This document shows positions 43,941 through 51,568 of a stretch of DNA of 64,000 nt, in pieces. The stretch is from Halomonas campaniensis (lineage in GTDB: Bacteria > Pseudomonadota > Gammaproteobacteria > Pseudomonadales > Halomonadaceae), in contig NZ_JPUA01000022.1 of assembly GCF_002211105.1 (NCBI RefSeq), positions 54,827 through 118,826 of the forward strand, read 5' to 3'. Positions within the stretch are counted from its first letter, which is position 1, and each line of letters begins with the position of its first letter. Made by a program: the position numbers and the translations under genes. The notes under the pieces are model-generated. The model searched no databases, was not told the origin of the DNA, and saw only the letters and a list, made by a program, of their open reading frames with translations.

Positions 43941-45722
43941 TCATCCTTCTTGATAAAAGGCCAGCTCGCGCGCCAGCATGGTTTGGCGCGCCTGAGGGTG
44001 GCGAATGCCGTGGCGTTCGTTATCGAATAGCAGTGTTTGCGCCTGGCCTCCCTGCTGCTTGATATGCCGCGCCATGGCGTGGGTCTGCTCCGGTACTACC
44101 ACGGCATCTTTGCCACCCTGGATAAACAGTGCCCGCAAAGGGCGCCGGCAATGGGGAACTTTATAGGTAGGGCTGCGCTGGGCGAGCAGAGACTCGTCAC
44201 CGATTAGCCAGCCCAGGTATCCAGACTCAAAGCGATGTGTTTTTGCTGATAGCGATAACGCATCGGTTACCCCGTACAGGCTAGTGGCTGCAGCAAACAG
44301 TGGCGTGGCGGCCAGGGCATTGAGGGCGGTGAACCCGCCAGCGCTTTGACCACGAATAAAGCAGCGCGCTGTATCTATCGCAAAGCGTGCGCAGGCGGCG
44401 TTAACCAGGGCGATCACATCGTCAGTATCGCTGATGCCCCACTGGCCCGCTAAACACTCACGGTAGTGGCGGCCAAAGTTGCCGCTGCCGCGTGGGTTGA
44501 TATCCAGCACATGAAAGCCCTGCTGCTGCCAGTAGGCCACCAGTGGATCGTAAACAGGGTAAGTGGCGGCAGTGGGCCCGCCGTGAACGCGTACAATCAG
44601 CGGCGCAGTGTGGTTGGCTGAGGCTGAATAGAAAAAACCGTGAACTGTTTCCCCTTCGTTGCCAACGGGGGCTTCCAGCCATTGCGCAGTGGCGGTATTT
44701 TTGGCCGCTAGGCTACCCGCTGCGTTATCCACAACGTTACCCGCTAGGCAGCGGTGTGGACAATTTTCGGTAAAGCGTATCAGCAGGGCGCCGCTGGTAG
44801 TATTTTGCACTATGGCGTAATCGCCGTGCCTTGCCAGCGTGATGCTTACCACGCGACCTGGGGACGGTAGCAGTGCTGCCACCTGCTCGCCGGAGCGTTG
44901 GTAAAGCTGAGCCGCACCCTGGTGGAGTTGGCAGTAAACCTGCCGATTATCTCGCCAAGCGTGCTGGCGCTCACCTAGCTGCCACGGTGTGGTGATGTGA
45001 TCCACCGGGGCGCTGCTCAGGCAAAGGGGAGTGGCCAAGCTAACCTGCCAGGGTTGCCACCAACCCGCGTGATCGCTCATGCAAATCAACGCGTTATGGG
45101 GGCCAAACTGCGGTTGGCTAAGCGCTGCGCCGAAGTCCCAGCGCTCAAAGGCTTCGAGCCTACCGTTAGCCGCCATCTGTGCGAGATGCAACTGGCTACG
45201 CTGCCAGGGCATATGAGGCAGTGACCAGCTCACCCACGCTAGATAGTTACCGTCATCGCTTAATATCGGCGCGCCGTAGAAGTCGGCGCCTTCTGCTAAT
45301 ACCTGCCGATGGCTGTCAGTGAGGGCGATCAGACGCTGACCATGGGTATCTTCCTCAACCGCTAATACACGCTGGCGCTTAGGGTCTGCGCACAGCCCAC
45401 CGTAGGCTGTTTGTGGTCGCTTCTGCCAGCAGTGGCTGGCGCCGTGGTGGTCGAGGTGCATAATGGCCTGGTCGTGCTGGCGTACCCATACGACGCCGCC
45501 TAGCAGTGGCGTATAGCTGCCGCCGCCGTACTGGTTCACCCGGCTGCCCACAGCGTCCTCTATCAAACATTGCGGCGCCTCGTTGCTGTCAGCCGTCCAT
45601 CGCCAAAGCTGCATGCCGCCCGTTTGCGGGCAGCGAGCCAGCCAGTAAACGGCCTGGGTGTCGCTATGCAGCTCGGCCAGGGTGTCGGTGGGTTCGGCAG
45701 CATCTGCCAGGGTAAGCGGCAT
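43941..45722 (-). CDS. pqqH: S9 family (prolyl oligopeptidase-type) peptidase, PqqH-like
   Basis: A 593-residue peptidase with an N-terminal beta-propeller of about 330 residues and a C-terminal alpha/beta hydrolase. The catalytic Ser is in 'RGQSAGGFTAL' (GxSxGG), Asp in 'FIQGGKDAVVVP' and His in 'DNERHGIRHP'. In Pseudomonas aeruginosa a comparable S9 gene, pqqH, sits within the PQQ/ethanol-oxidation block next to the ErcA gene, so the same role is inferred. AAGGAG with a 7-base gap supports ATG 45722; a longer frame to 45770 would overlap the metallohydrolase end. It is soluble (no signal peptide). Substrate unknown. Confidence 0.82.
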   Translation of the reverse strand: MPLTLADAAEPTDTLAELHSDTQAVYWLARCPQTGGMQLWRWTADSNEAPQCLIEDAVGSRVNQYGGGSYTPLLGGVVWVRQHDQAIMHLDHHGASHCWQKRPQTAYGGLCADPKRQRVLAVEEDTHGQRLIALTDSHRQVLAEGADFYGAPILSDDGNYLAWVSWSLPHMPWQRSQLHLAQMAANGRLEAFERWDFGAALSQPQFGPHNALICMSDHAGWWQPWQVSLATPLCLSSAPVDHITTPWQLGERQHAWRDNRQVYCQLHQGAAQLYQRSGEQVAALLPSPGRVVSITLARHGDYAIVQNTTSGALLIRFTENCPHRCLAGNVVDNAAGSLAAKNTATAQWLEAPVGNEGETVHGFFYSASANHTAPLIVRVHGGPTAATYPVYDPLVAYWQQQGFHVLDINPRGSGNFGRHYRECLAGQWGISDTDDVIALVNAACARFAIDTARCFIRGQSAGGFTALNALAATPLFAAATSLYGVTDALSLSAKTHRFESGYLGWLIGDESLLAQRSPTYKVPHCRRPLRALFIQGGKDAVVVPEQTHAMARHIKQQGGQAQTLLFDNERHGIRHPQARQTMLARELAFYQEG

Positions 45723-45735
45723 AGGTGTGTGCTCC

Positions 45736-46680
45736 TTATTGTGGGGCGCCCCACAGCAGCCGTGCTTCATAGTGAGGATAAAGCTGCATCACGCTACGGG
45801 TAAACTCATATTCAGTGAGCGCAATGGTGTTAAAGGCGTCAGGAATCTCGATGGCCAAGGCATGGTTGGCTCCCAGCCCTTCGCTAGCCGCGTTACTGAG
45901 ATGCTGGTCTAGCCATGCGAGGTAGTGAGCGGTTTGCTCTAAAACCGTGTTGGGCGGCGCGCTGGGGCCATGGCCGGGCACGGCGATTCTGGCGTTGAGG
46001 CCACGTAGCTCGTTAAGCTCTGTCTGCCACTGTTGCAAGCCAGGGCTGTGAGCCGTAGCGGCAGCACGTTGGTAGAAGCCCATATCGCCCAAAAACAGCA
46101 CCTCGGTGGCGTGATCCATAATGACTAGGTCACCCCCGCTGTGGCCGCTCATGGCGTATAGCGTGAGTGGGTAGCTTCCCAGCGTTACCTCGCCTGCCTC
46201 AATCGTGTCGGGCAGGCCAATATGCGAGCGCGCCAAGCTGCGCCCGGTCAGCCGCTCTACGTTATTGATCAGTGCTTCTCGATCCCGGGCCATCAGCCTA
46301 CGAGTGCTGGCTAAGGTGAGGTGCTCTGCCTCGCCGAAGGCGGCATTACCGAAAAAGTGATCGGGATGGTGGTGGGTATTCAAAACCCAGCGTACGTGGT
46401 GGGGGGTGTGCTGAGCAATCACTGCTTTTAATGCTTCGCCAAATACCGGACTGCTGCCGCTGTCGATGAGGATGACGCCGTTGGGTGTGGCAATAAATGC
46501 TTGGTTGCCGATATGGCCGCAGTTGCTGGTGGAAAGCTCTTCTCTTAAGCCTTCCACCATCCAGGTGTTCTCTGCAATTGGCTGGGCCGTTAGCGGACGT
46601 TCGCAGAACATAACCGGCTCGCTGGCCGCTAGCGGTGTGGTCAGCAGAGCCGCTAGGCTCGCTAAAAAGCGCGTTTTCAT
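45736..46680 (-). CDS. quinoprotein-associated zinc metallohydrolase (MBL fold)
   Basis: A 314-residue secreted metallo-beta-lactamase-fold protein with a signal peptide ending near 'AASEP' (residue 20). The metal motif H103-x-H105-x-D107-H108 ('NTHHHPDHFFGNAAF') is complete, followed by His in 'SGHSGGDLVI' and Asp in 'FLGDMGF'. It matches the family named quinoprotein relay system zinc metallohydrolase, which is found beside PQQ-dependent dehydrogenases and a SoxYZ-like carrier. Its reaction is unknown. The start overlaps the stop of the SoxYZ-like gene (ATGA). It belongs to the minus-strand run from pedF to pqqF. Confidence 0.87.
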   Translation of the reverse strand: MKTRFLASLAALLTTPLAASEPVMFCERPLTAQPIAENTWMVEGLREELSTSNCGHIGNQAFIATPNGVILIDSGSSPVFGEALKAVIAQHTPHHVRWVLNTHHHPDHFFGNAAFGEAEHLTLASTRRLMARDREALINNVERLTGRSLARSHIGLPDTIEAGEVTLGSYPLTLYAMSGHSGGDLVIMDHATEVLFLGDMGFYQRAAATAHSPGLQQWQTELNELRGLNARIAVPGHGPSAPPNTVLEQTAHYLAWLDQHLSNAASEGLGANHALAIEIPDAFNTIALTEYEFTRSVMQLYPHYEARLLWGAPQ

Positions 46681-47504
46681 GGTTGCAGACCCATAGAGAA
46701 GCGGTTGCCGTTGTTGTCCCGGGCGCCAATCACATAGCCCTCTGGGGAGGGGCGCATATGCAGCCCTAGGGTAGGGTTGGCGCTCACCGAGGCTTCGATT
46801 TCCAGCGTGGCCACTGGCTGACCCTGTTGATCCAGCAGCTCAAACGACTGTACGTAAAAGGCGGGTTGGCTGGGGATTAAGCCGCTGTCCATGGGGTGAG
46901 AAAGGCGCACCCGCAGGCGCTGTTCGCTCTCATTGGCAAACAGCCGACCCTGCAGCTCGCCGAAGGTGTTTTCCCAGTCGTTGTCGGCGCCGGCAATACC
47001 CGGCGTGGTACAGCCGCCGCCTTCTGCTTCAATGTAGGTGCCGCCCACATGCCAGGTATCCCCCTGCTTCACTGCTACGCGTACCGCGGAAGCTTGTTCC
47101 AAGCGAATATTTAACGAAAGCTTGGCTAGGCCATGGCTCATCGGTGCGTAGTGAAACAGGCGGGGAATAGGATTGAGATCCACCCAGGCGATAATGTCGG
47201 TTATCGGCTCGCCGCTGGTTTCTAATCCGCTGGCGTCTAACTCAATGGGCACTTGGCCTGAGTCTTCGGCGAAACTTGGCGCGCTAACGATGACCCGCTC
47301 ATCAAACACCACAGGGGCGTCGCCCAAAAAGCGCTCGCGGTACACAGGCCACATAAAGGAATTAAGCGGATCCTGTTCAGCGGTGTTCACGGCGGCCAAT
47401 GCGGTGGAGGGCAACATAAATATTAGCCAGATAAACGCTGCGAGGAGTGCCGTGAGAGCCGCGGCGAGCCGTTGTAACGTGATGATGGGCGTTGGGGTTG
47501 CCAT
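46677..47504 (-). CDS. quinoprotein-associated SoxYZ-like carrier protein
   Basis: A 275-residue secreted protein with a signal peptide/hydrophobic segment in residues 15-38 (cleavage near 'TALAAV'). The SoxY-like part ends in 'IEAEGGGCTTPG' with C165, comparable to the cysteine at the end of the SoxY GGCG arm that carries sulfur intermediates in thiosulfate oxidation. The second part is SoxZ-like ('RLFANESEQRLRVRLSHPMDSGL'). Fused forms are known beside PQQ-dependent dehydrogenases. GGGAGG at a 4-5 base gap supports ATG 47504; the longer frame upstream overlaps the cytochrome gene and is not real. The bound group is unknown here. Confidence 0.86.
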   Translation of the reverse strand: MATPTPIITLQRLAAALTALLAAFIWLIFMLPSTALAAVNTAEQDPLNSFMWPVYRERFLGDAPVVFDERVIVSAPSFAEDSGQVPIELDASGLETSGEPITDIIAWVDLNPIPRLFHYAPMSHGLAKLSLNIRLEQASAVRVAVKQGDTWHVGGTYIEAEGGGCTTPGIAGADNDWENTFGELQGRLFANESEQRLRVRLSHPMDSGLIPSQPAFYVQSFELLDQQGQPVATLEIEASVSANPTLGLHMRPSPEGYVIGARDNNGNRFSMGLQP

Positions 47505-47524
47505 AGTGCCTCCCAGCTTAGGGA

Positions 47525-48019
47525 TTACTGTCCGGTAGTTTCTATGCTGACCGTTTCTAACCAGGTGCGAATGGCCCATAGCCCTTCTTGGCTGACGTAG
47601 TCGGACATGCGCGGCATGAGTACACGGCCGTTGCGCTCGGATCCGTTCGTGACCAGCTCTTTGAACCACTCATCGCCCCATGGGCCGTTCTCCAGCTCGC
47701 GCAGGTCGGGGGCGATGCCGCCGGATTTCGCTTCCAGGCCGTGGCAAGCGGCGCAGTTGCTGTTGTAAGCGCGGGCGCCAATATCCACGGCTAGATCATG
47801 TTGGGGGTGATCACGGTAAGGGTTCTCTTCCCGCCATTCGTCACCTAGGCGCTCAAGATCTTTAATATCAACGGCTTGAGGGGTCACGCTGCCATGGGGC
47901 CATGCCAGTGGTGCAGCCAGCAAAGCCACAAGGGCGATAGCACCTGCTTGGCCTATGGATGTTTTTGTAGAGCCTGTTTTTGAGATTGTTTTTGAGATTG
48001 TTTTTGTAAGCGTTGTCAT
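47525..48019 (-). CDS. pedF: cytochrome c-550 PedF-like
   Basis: A 164-residue c-type cytochrome with one heme site, C89-A-A-C92-H93 ('SNCAACHGLEA'), and a Met-containing sixth-ligand loop in 'NGRVLMPRMSDYVSQEG'. A signal peptide core lies at residues 25-40 ('[13 protein letters not shown]'). It matches the PedF/ExaB-type electron acceptor of quinoprotein alcohol dehydrogenases. The first 20 residues are unusual: a threonine/lysine-rich repeat (see the repeat at 47976-48006). It is transcribed away from the alcohol dehydrogenase gene across 260 bp and heads the minus-strand run with the SoxYZ-like carrier 20 bp downstream. Confidence 0.9.
   Translation of the reverse strand: MTTLTKTISKTISKTGSTKTSIGQAGAIALVALLAAPLAWPHGSVTPQAVDIKDLERLGDEWREENPYRDHPQHDLAVDIGARAYNSNCAACHGLEAKSGGIAPDLRELENGPWGDEWFKELVTNGSERNGRVLMPRMSDYVSQEGLWAIRTWLETVSIETTGQ
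47976..48006. repeat. 12-bp tandem repeat inside the pedF signal region
   Basis: Two perfect copies of GTTTTTGAGATT in tandem followed by a third partial copy (GTTTTTG). In the minus-strand frame it encodes a repeated Thr-Ile-Ser-Lys at residues 7-14 of the cytochrome. Multiples of 12 bp keep the frame, so copy number could vary without disrupting the gene. Confidence 0.8.
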
Positions 48020-48063
48020 GGATTAGCTCCTCAGGGGATCAATGTATCGTCACTTGAGTGAGC

Positions 48064-48090
48064 ATAGGCAGGCACACATGCCGAACCTAT
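48064..48090. promoter_or_regulatory. dyad in the alcohol-dehydrogenase / cytochrome divergent promoter
   Basis: Nested inverted repeat ATAGG-N2-GGC-N6-GCC-N3-CCTAT. The symmetry is good except for one base. It lies 45-70 bp ahead of pedF and 190 bp ahead of the alcohol dehydrogenase, and could be a regulator site for both. No known consensus is matched. Confidence 0.35.
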
Positions 48091-48207
48091 AGCACCTTAG
48101 GTATCGCTAGCCTCATCCTTTGGAAGTAGTGCTAATTCAGGATGCGAACGCGACTGGAGGGGTAGATGGGTTTTTGATCTGGGCTTCTAAGCTGAGCTTA
48201 GTCTTGC

Positions 48208-48222
48208 TGGCACCACGCAAGC
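48208..48222 (+). promoter_or_regulatory. possible sigma-54-type promoter before the alcohol dehydrogenase
   Basis: TGGCAC-N5-AAGC: the -24 element is perfect and the GG-to-GC distance is correct, but the -12 element is AAGC instead of TTGC. It lies 58 bp ahead of the start. Treat as weak. Confidence 0.25.
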
Positions 48223-48279
48223 AGCAGCTTGGCCGCTTTGCAGCCATTGCATTGTGATCATTACTCGGATGGAAAGCCC

Positions 48280-50181
48280 ATGACATACGCTATCAATAAC
48301 AACACGTCAGCCCGCAAAATTTCGTGGCCCCTTCGCCTGCGTACCCTCACCGCCGCCGTTGCTTATGCCTCTGCCCTAGGTGTTGGAGGCGTTGCACTGA
48401 CAGCCCACGCCAGCGAGGTGACCTGGGACGATATTCTCAATGACCATAACACCACTGAAACGGTGTTGATGTACGGCATGGGCGTGAAAGCCCAGCGCTA
48501 CAGCCCGCTTGATCAAATTAACGCAGACAATGTAGAGATGCTGACCCCTGCATGGTCTCACTCATTTGGCGATGAAATGCAGCGTGGCCAGGAGTCACAG
48601 GCGCTGATCCATGAAGGCGTTATCTATGTTACCGGCTCCTATTCACGTATTTTTGCCATTGATGCACGTACTGGAAAGAGGCTGTGGTCTTATAATCATC
48701 GACTGCCCAGCGATATTCGCCCCTGCTGTGACGTCGTGAACCGCGGCGCGGCCATATACGGCGACAAGGTGTTCTTCGGTACGCTGGATGCGGGGATTGT
48801 GGCGCTGAATAAAGATACCGGTGAAGTAGTGTGGCGCGAACGCTTTGGTGACCACCGCGCGGGTTATACCATGACGGGCGCACCAACGATTGTAGAAGAT
48901 AGCGAAACGGGTCGCGTATTGCTGATTCATGGCTCTTCAGGGGATGAGTTCGGCATTGTGGGTAAGCTCTATGCCCGTGACCCTGATACCGGTGAAGAGA
49001 TTTGGATGCGCCCCTTTGTTGAAGGCCATATGGGGCGTTTAAACGGTGAGGAGAGCACTCCGACGGGAGATGCCAGCGCGCCCTCCTGGCCCGATGACCC
49101 AGACAGCGAAACCGGCAAAGTACAAGCCTGGAGCCAAGGTGGCGGTGCGCCATGGCAGAGCGCCAGCTTTGACCCTGATACCAATACCATTATCATTGGT
49201 GCGGGTAACCCGGCCCCCTGGAACGGGTGGGCACGCACCTCTGAAGATGGCGACCCGTCTGACTACGACAGCCTCTATACCTCTGGTCAACTGGGTATCG
49301 ACCCTTCGACCGGCGAAGTTAAGTGGTTCTATCAGCACACGCCCAACGACACCTGGGACTTCTCGGGCAATAACGAGATCGTGCTGTTCGAATACGAAGA
49401 TGAAAACGGCCAAACGGTCAACGCCGGTGCCCACGCCGACCGTAATGGCTTCTTCTATGTCACTGACCGCACTAACGGCGAGCTCATCAACGCCTTCCCA
49501 TTTGTCGATAACATCTCCTGGGCGACCCATATCGATCTGGAAACCGGTCGCCCGGTTGAGGCTGAAGGCCAGCGTCCACCGCGTTTGGAAGAAGGGCAAA
49601 CCCGCTCTGAACCCGTTGAAGTGTCACCGCCGTTTTTAGGTGGTAAAAACTGGAACCCCATGGCGTATAGCCAGGATACAGGGCTGTTCTATGTGCCTGG
49701 CAACCACTGGAAGGAAGACTACTGGACAGAAGAAGTCGAGTACGTGGAAGGCGCCGCTTACTTGGGTATGGGCTTCCGTATTAAGCGTATGTACGACGAC
49801 CATGTGGGTATTCTGCGCGCCGTAGACCCGGTGACCGGCGAGTACGCTTGGGAGCATAAAGAGCCTATGCCGCTTTGGGCAGGCGTGTTAGCTACTCACG
49901 GTGACTTGGTGTTTACCGGTACGGGGGATGGCTACTTCAAAGCCTTCCATGCTGAAACCGGTGAAGAGCTTTGGAAGTTCCAGGTCGGCACCGGCATTAT
50001 TTCACCACCGGTTACCTGGGAAATGGACGGTGAGCAGTACATCGGTGTCACTGCAGGTTATGGCGGCGCAGTTCCGCTTTGGGGCGGTGATATGGCTGAA
50101 CTGACGCGACCGATTGCCCAGGGCGGTTCGTTCTGGGTCTTCAAGTTGCCGTCCTTCGTTAAAGAGTTGGCTAACCGTTAA
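48280..50181 (+). CDS. PQQ-dependent alcohol dehydrogenase, calcium-type (PedE/ExaA-like)
   Basis: A 633-residue secreted quinoprotein with a signal peptide to about residue 44 ('VALTAHASEVTW'). It has eight-bladed propeller repeats of the 'DPDTGEEIW' / 'AFHAETGEELWKF' type. The adjacent cysteines C149-C150 in 'RPCCDVV' form the vicinal disulfide over PQQ. The catalytic Asp is D360 in 'DTWDFSGNNE'; S362 stands where lanthanide enzymes carry Asp, so calcium use is expected. It oxidises ethanol or similar alcohols in the periplasm, passing electrons to the PedF cytochrome encoded divergently. ATG 48280 is chosen because the 17 residues before it are not part of a signal peptide. A strong terminator follows. 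Confidence 0.93.
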   Translation: MTYAINNNTSARKISWPLRLRTLTAAVAYASALGVGGVALTAHASEVTWDDILNDHNTTETVLMYGMGVKAQRYSPLDQINADNVEMLTPAWSHSFGDEMQRGQESQALIHEGVIYVTGSYSRIFAIDARTGKRLWSYNHRLPSDIRPCCDVVNRGAAIYGDKVFFGTLDAGIVALNKDTGEVVWRERFGDHRAGYTMTGAPTIVEDSETGRVLLIHGSSGDEFGIVGKLYARDPDTGEEIWMRPFVEGHMGRLNGEESTPTGDASAPSWPDDPDSETGKVQAWSQGGGAPWQSASFDPDTNTIIIGAGNPAPWNGWARTSEDGDPSDYDSLYTSGQLGIDPSTGEVKWFYQHTPNDTWDFSGNNEIVLFEYEDENGQTVNAGAHADRNGFFYVTDRTNGELINAFPFVDNISWATHIDLETGRPVEAEGQRPPRLEEGQTRSEPVEVSPPFLGGKNWNPMAYSQDTGLFYVPGNHWKEDYWTEEVEYVEGAAYLGMGFRIKRMYDDHVGILRAVDPVTGEYAWEHKEPMPLWAGVLATHGDLVFTGTGDGYFKAFHAETGEELWKFQVGTGIISPPVTWEMDGEQYIGVTAGYGGAVPLWGGDMAELTRPIAQGGSFWVFKLPSFVKELANR

Positions 50182-50197
50182 GTTATTAACCCCTCTT

Positions 50198-50221
50198 GGG
50201 CGGCCTTTGCCGCCCTTTTTT
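50198..50221 (+). terminator. terminator after the alcohol dehydrogenase
   Basis: Stem GGGCGGC / GCCGCCC with a CTTT loop followed by six T. Only 32 bp separate it from the pentapeptide gene, so that gene may be expressed by read-through or its own promoter. Confidence 0.92.
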
Positions 50222-50253
50222 GAATCAAGATAACGGTCATGGAGAGAACAATA

Positions 50254-50940
50254 ATGATAGCGCCTAATACTGTGCCTTTATGGCGCCGCCAAATAACGGC
50301 GGTTTTTCTCTGCCTTAGCTCTATAGGCAGTGTCGTTGCCGACGATTATGTTGAAGCGTATCAACCGCCAGTACATAACGGCTGCGAGCTGGTACCAGGC
50401 GCCCAGTGCGCCAATATGGACTTATCCGGCGGTGACTTTTCTAACCTTGATTTGCAAGGCGCTAACTTTGCGGGCAGCAACTTAGACGGCTCGGATTTCC
50501 GCCATAGCAATCTACGCAGCGTCGATTTTGAAGGTGCATCGCTGCGCCACGCTAACCTTAATCGCGCGCGTATGCCCAACACCCACCTGCGTGGTGCCGA
50601 TCTTTCCCATGCCAGTTTGGTTGGGGTGGATAGCTGGAGTATTTATGCCCAGGGGGCGACGTTTGATCATGCTGACCTGACTGGGGCCAATTTGGAATTT
50701 GCCCGGCTGTCTGGGGCCAGTATGCAGGGAGCGAAGCTGATGGGCAGCAACCTGGAAATGGCCTGGATGAATAAGGTCAACCTGATTGGGGCGGATCTGC
50801 GCGATGCTAACCTGCAAGAAGTCAAAATGAACATTGCCCGTCTTAACGATGCCGATATGACTGGTGCACGCATCCACTACGGTAACTTCCAAATGGCCCA
50901 AATGGAGGGATGTACCGCCTGCCCGTTTGATTGGGAGTGA
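50254..50940 (+). CDS. secreted pentapeptide-repeat protein
   Basis: A 228-residue protein with a signal peptide ('FLCLSSIGSVVADDY', cleavage near residue 30) and a long run of A(D/N)LXX pentapeptides from about residue 60 to 215, e.g. 'LDLQGANFAGSNLDGSDF'. These fold as a right-handed quadrilateral beta-helix. The C-terminal 'CTACPFDWE' holds a CxxC. GGAGAG 7 bases ahead supports ATG 50254. It sits between the alcohol dehydrogenase and the CXXCW gene, suggesting a periplasmic role in the quinoprotein system, but the function is unknown. Confidence 0.82.
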   Translation: MIAPNTVPLWRRQITAVFLCLSSIGSVVADDYVEAYQPPVHNGCELVPGAQCANMDLSGGDFSNLDLQGANFAGSNLDGSDFRHSNLRSVDFEGASLRHANLNRARMPNTHLRGADLSHASLVGVDSWSIYAQGATFDHADLTGANLEFARLSGASMQGAKLMGSNLEMAWMNKVNLIGADLRDANLQEVKMNIARLNDADMTGARIHYGNFQMAQMEGCTACPFDWE

Positions 50941-50947
50941 TGTCATC

Positions 50948-51544
50948 ATGTCGACACAACACTCGGCGCACTCTGTGCGCCGCCATATCATTTGCTTGGC
51001 GTGGATAAGTGGAATAGTTAGCGGCGTGGCGGGTGCTGACGTGCCTGCAGCGGCGTTTAACCAACAAGGCTATCGGTTACCGCCATTTAAAGCCCCTGTC
51101 ACTGCACCGCTACCTGGGGTGACCACGTTAGATGACGATACTTTTCAAGCGCTGCTGGACTCGTCGTCGGTCATCCTGGTGGATGTCTACGCGTTAACCT
51201 GGCATGACGGCCTTTTTCTGCAGGATACGCCTCACTTAACGATCCCCGGCAGTATTTGGCTGCCTAACGTGGGCGCACCTGCTTTGGAAGATGAGTGGCG
51301 TGATTACTTCACGCAAGCACTCGATGCGCAGCGTGAGAACGCTGAGGCAGCGCCGTTGGTGTTCTTTTGCCGCAGCGACTGCTGGCTTTCCTGGAATGCT
51401 GCCCGACGCGCTGAGGCAATGGGCTATGAAGAGCTCTATTGGTACCCCAATGGGGTGGATGGCTGGCAAGCGAGCGGCCATTCATTAGCCGCTGTTTGCC
51501 CGCAGTTGCCTGCCCATGCTGAGCGAGCCACCTGCGAGCCTTAA
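50948..51544 (+). CDS. PQQ-dependent catabolism-associated CXXCW-motif protein
   Basis: A 198-residue secreted protein (signal peptide ending near 'GVAGADVPA', residue 30) with a rhodanese-like fold. The signature is 'FFCRSDCWLSWNAARRAEAMGY' region; here the cysteines are C141 and C145 followed by W146, i.e. C-x3-C-W. The family is linked to PQQ-dependent alcohol oxidation. GGGAG lies about 10 bases ahead of ATG 50948; the start falls 8 bp after the pentapeptide stop. It ends convergently with pqqE. A sulfur-transfer or thiol role that connects with the SoxYZ-like carrier is possible but unproven. Confidence 0.87.
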   Translation: MSTQHSAHSVRRHIICLAWISGIVSGVAGADVPAAAFNQQGYRLPPFKAPVTAPLPGVTTLDDDTFQALLDSSSVILVDVYALTWHDGLFLQDTPHLTIPGSIWLPNVGAPALEDEWRDYFTQALDAQRENAEAAPLVFFCRSDCWLSWNAARRAEAMGYEELYWYPNGVDGWQASGHSLAAVCPQLPAHAERATCEP

Positions 51545-51568
51545 TGGGGTTATTCCCGATAAATGGAT

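Noticed and set aside
46677..47669. Longer frame for the SoxYZ-like carrier extending into the cytochrome gene
   Set aside because: The extension is Arg/His-rich and overlaps pedF; ATG 47504 with GGGAGG upstream begins the signal peptide.
48229..48279. Longer start for the alcohol dehydrogenase
   Set aside because: The 17 extra residues carry no signal-peptide features, and ATG 48280 opens directly into the twin-charged signal sequence.
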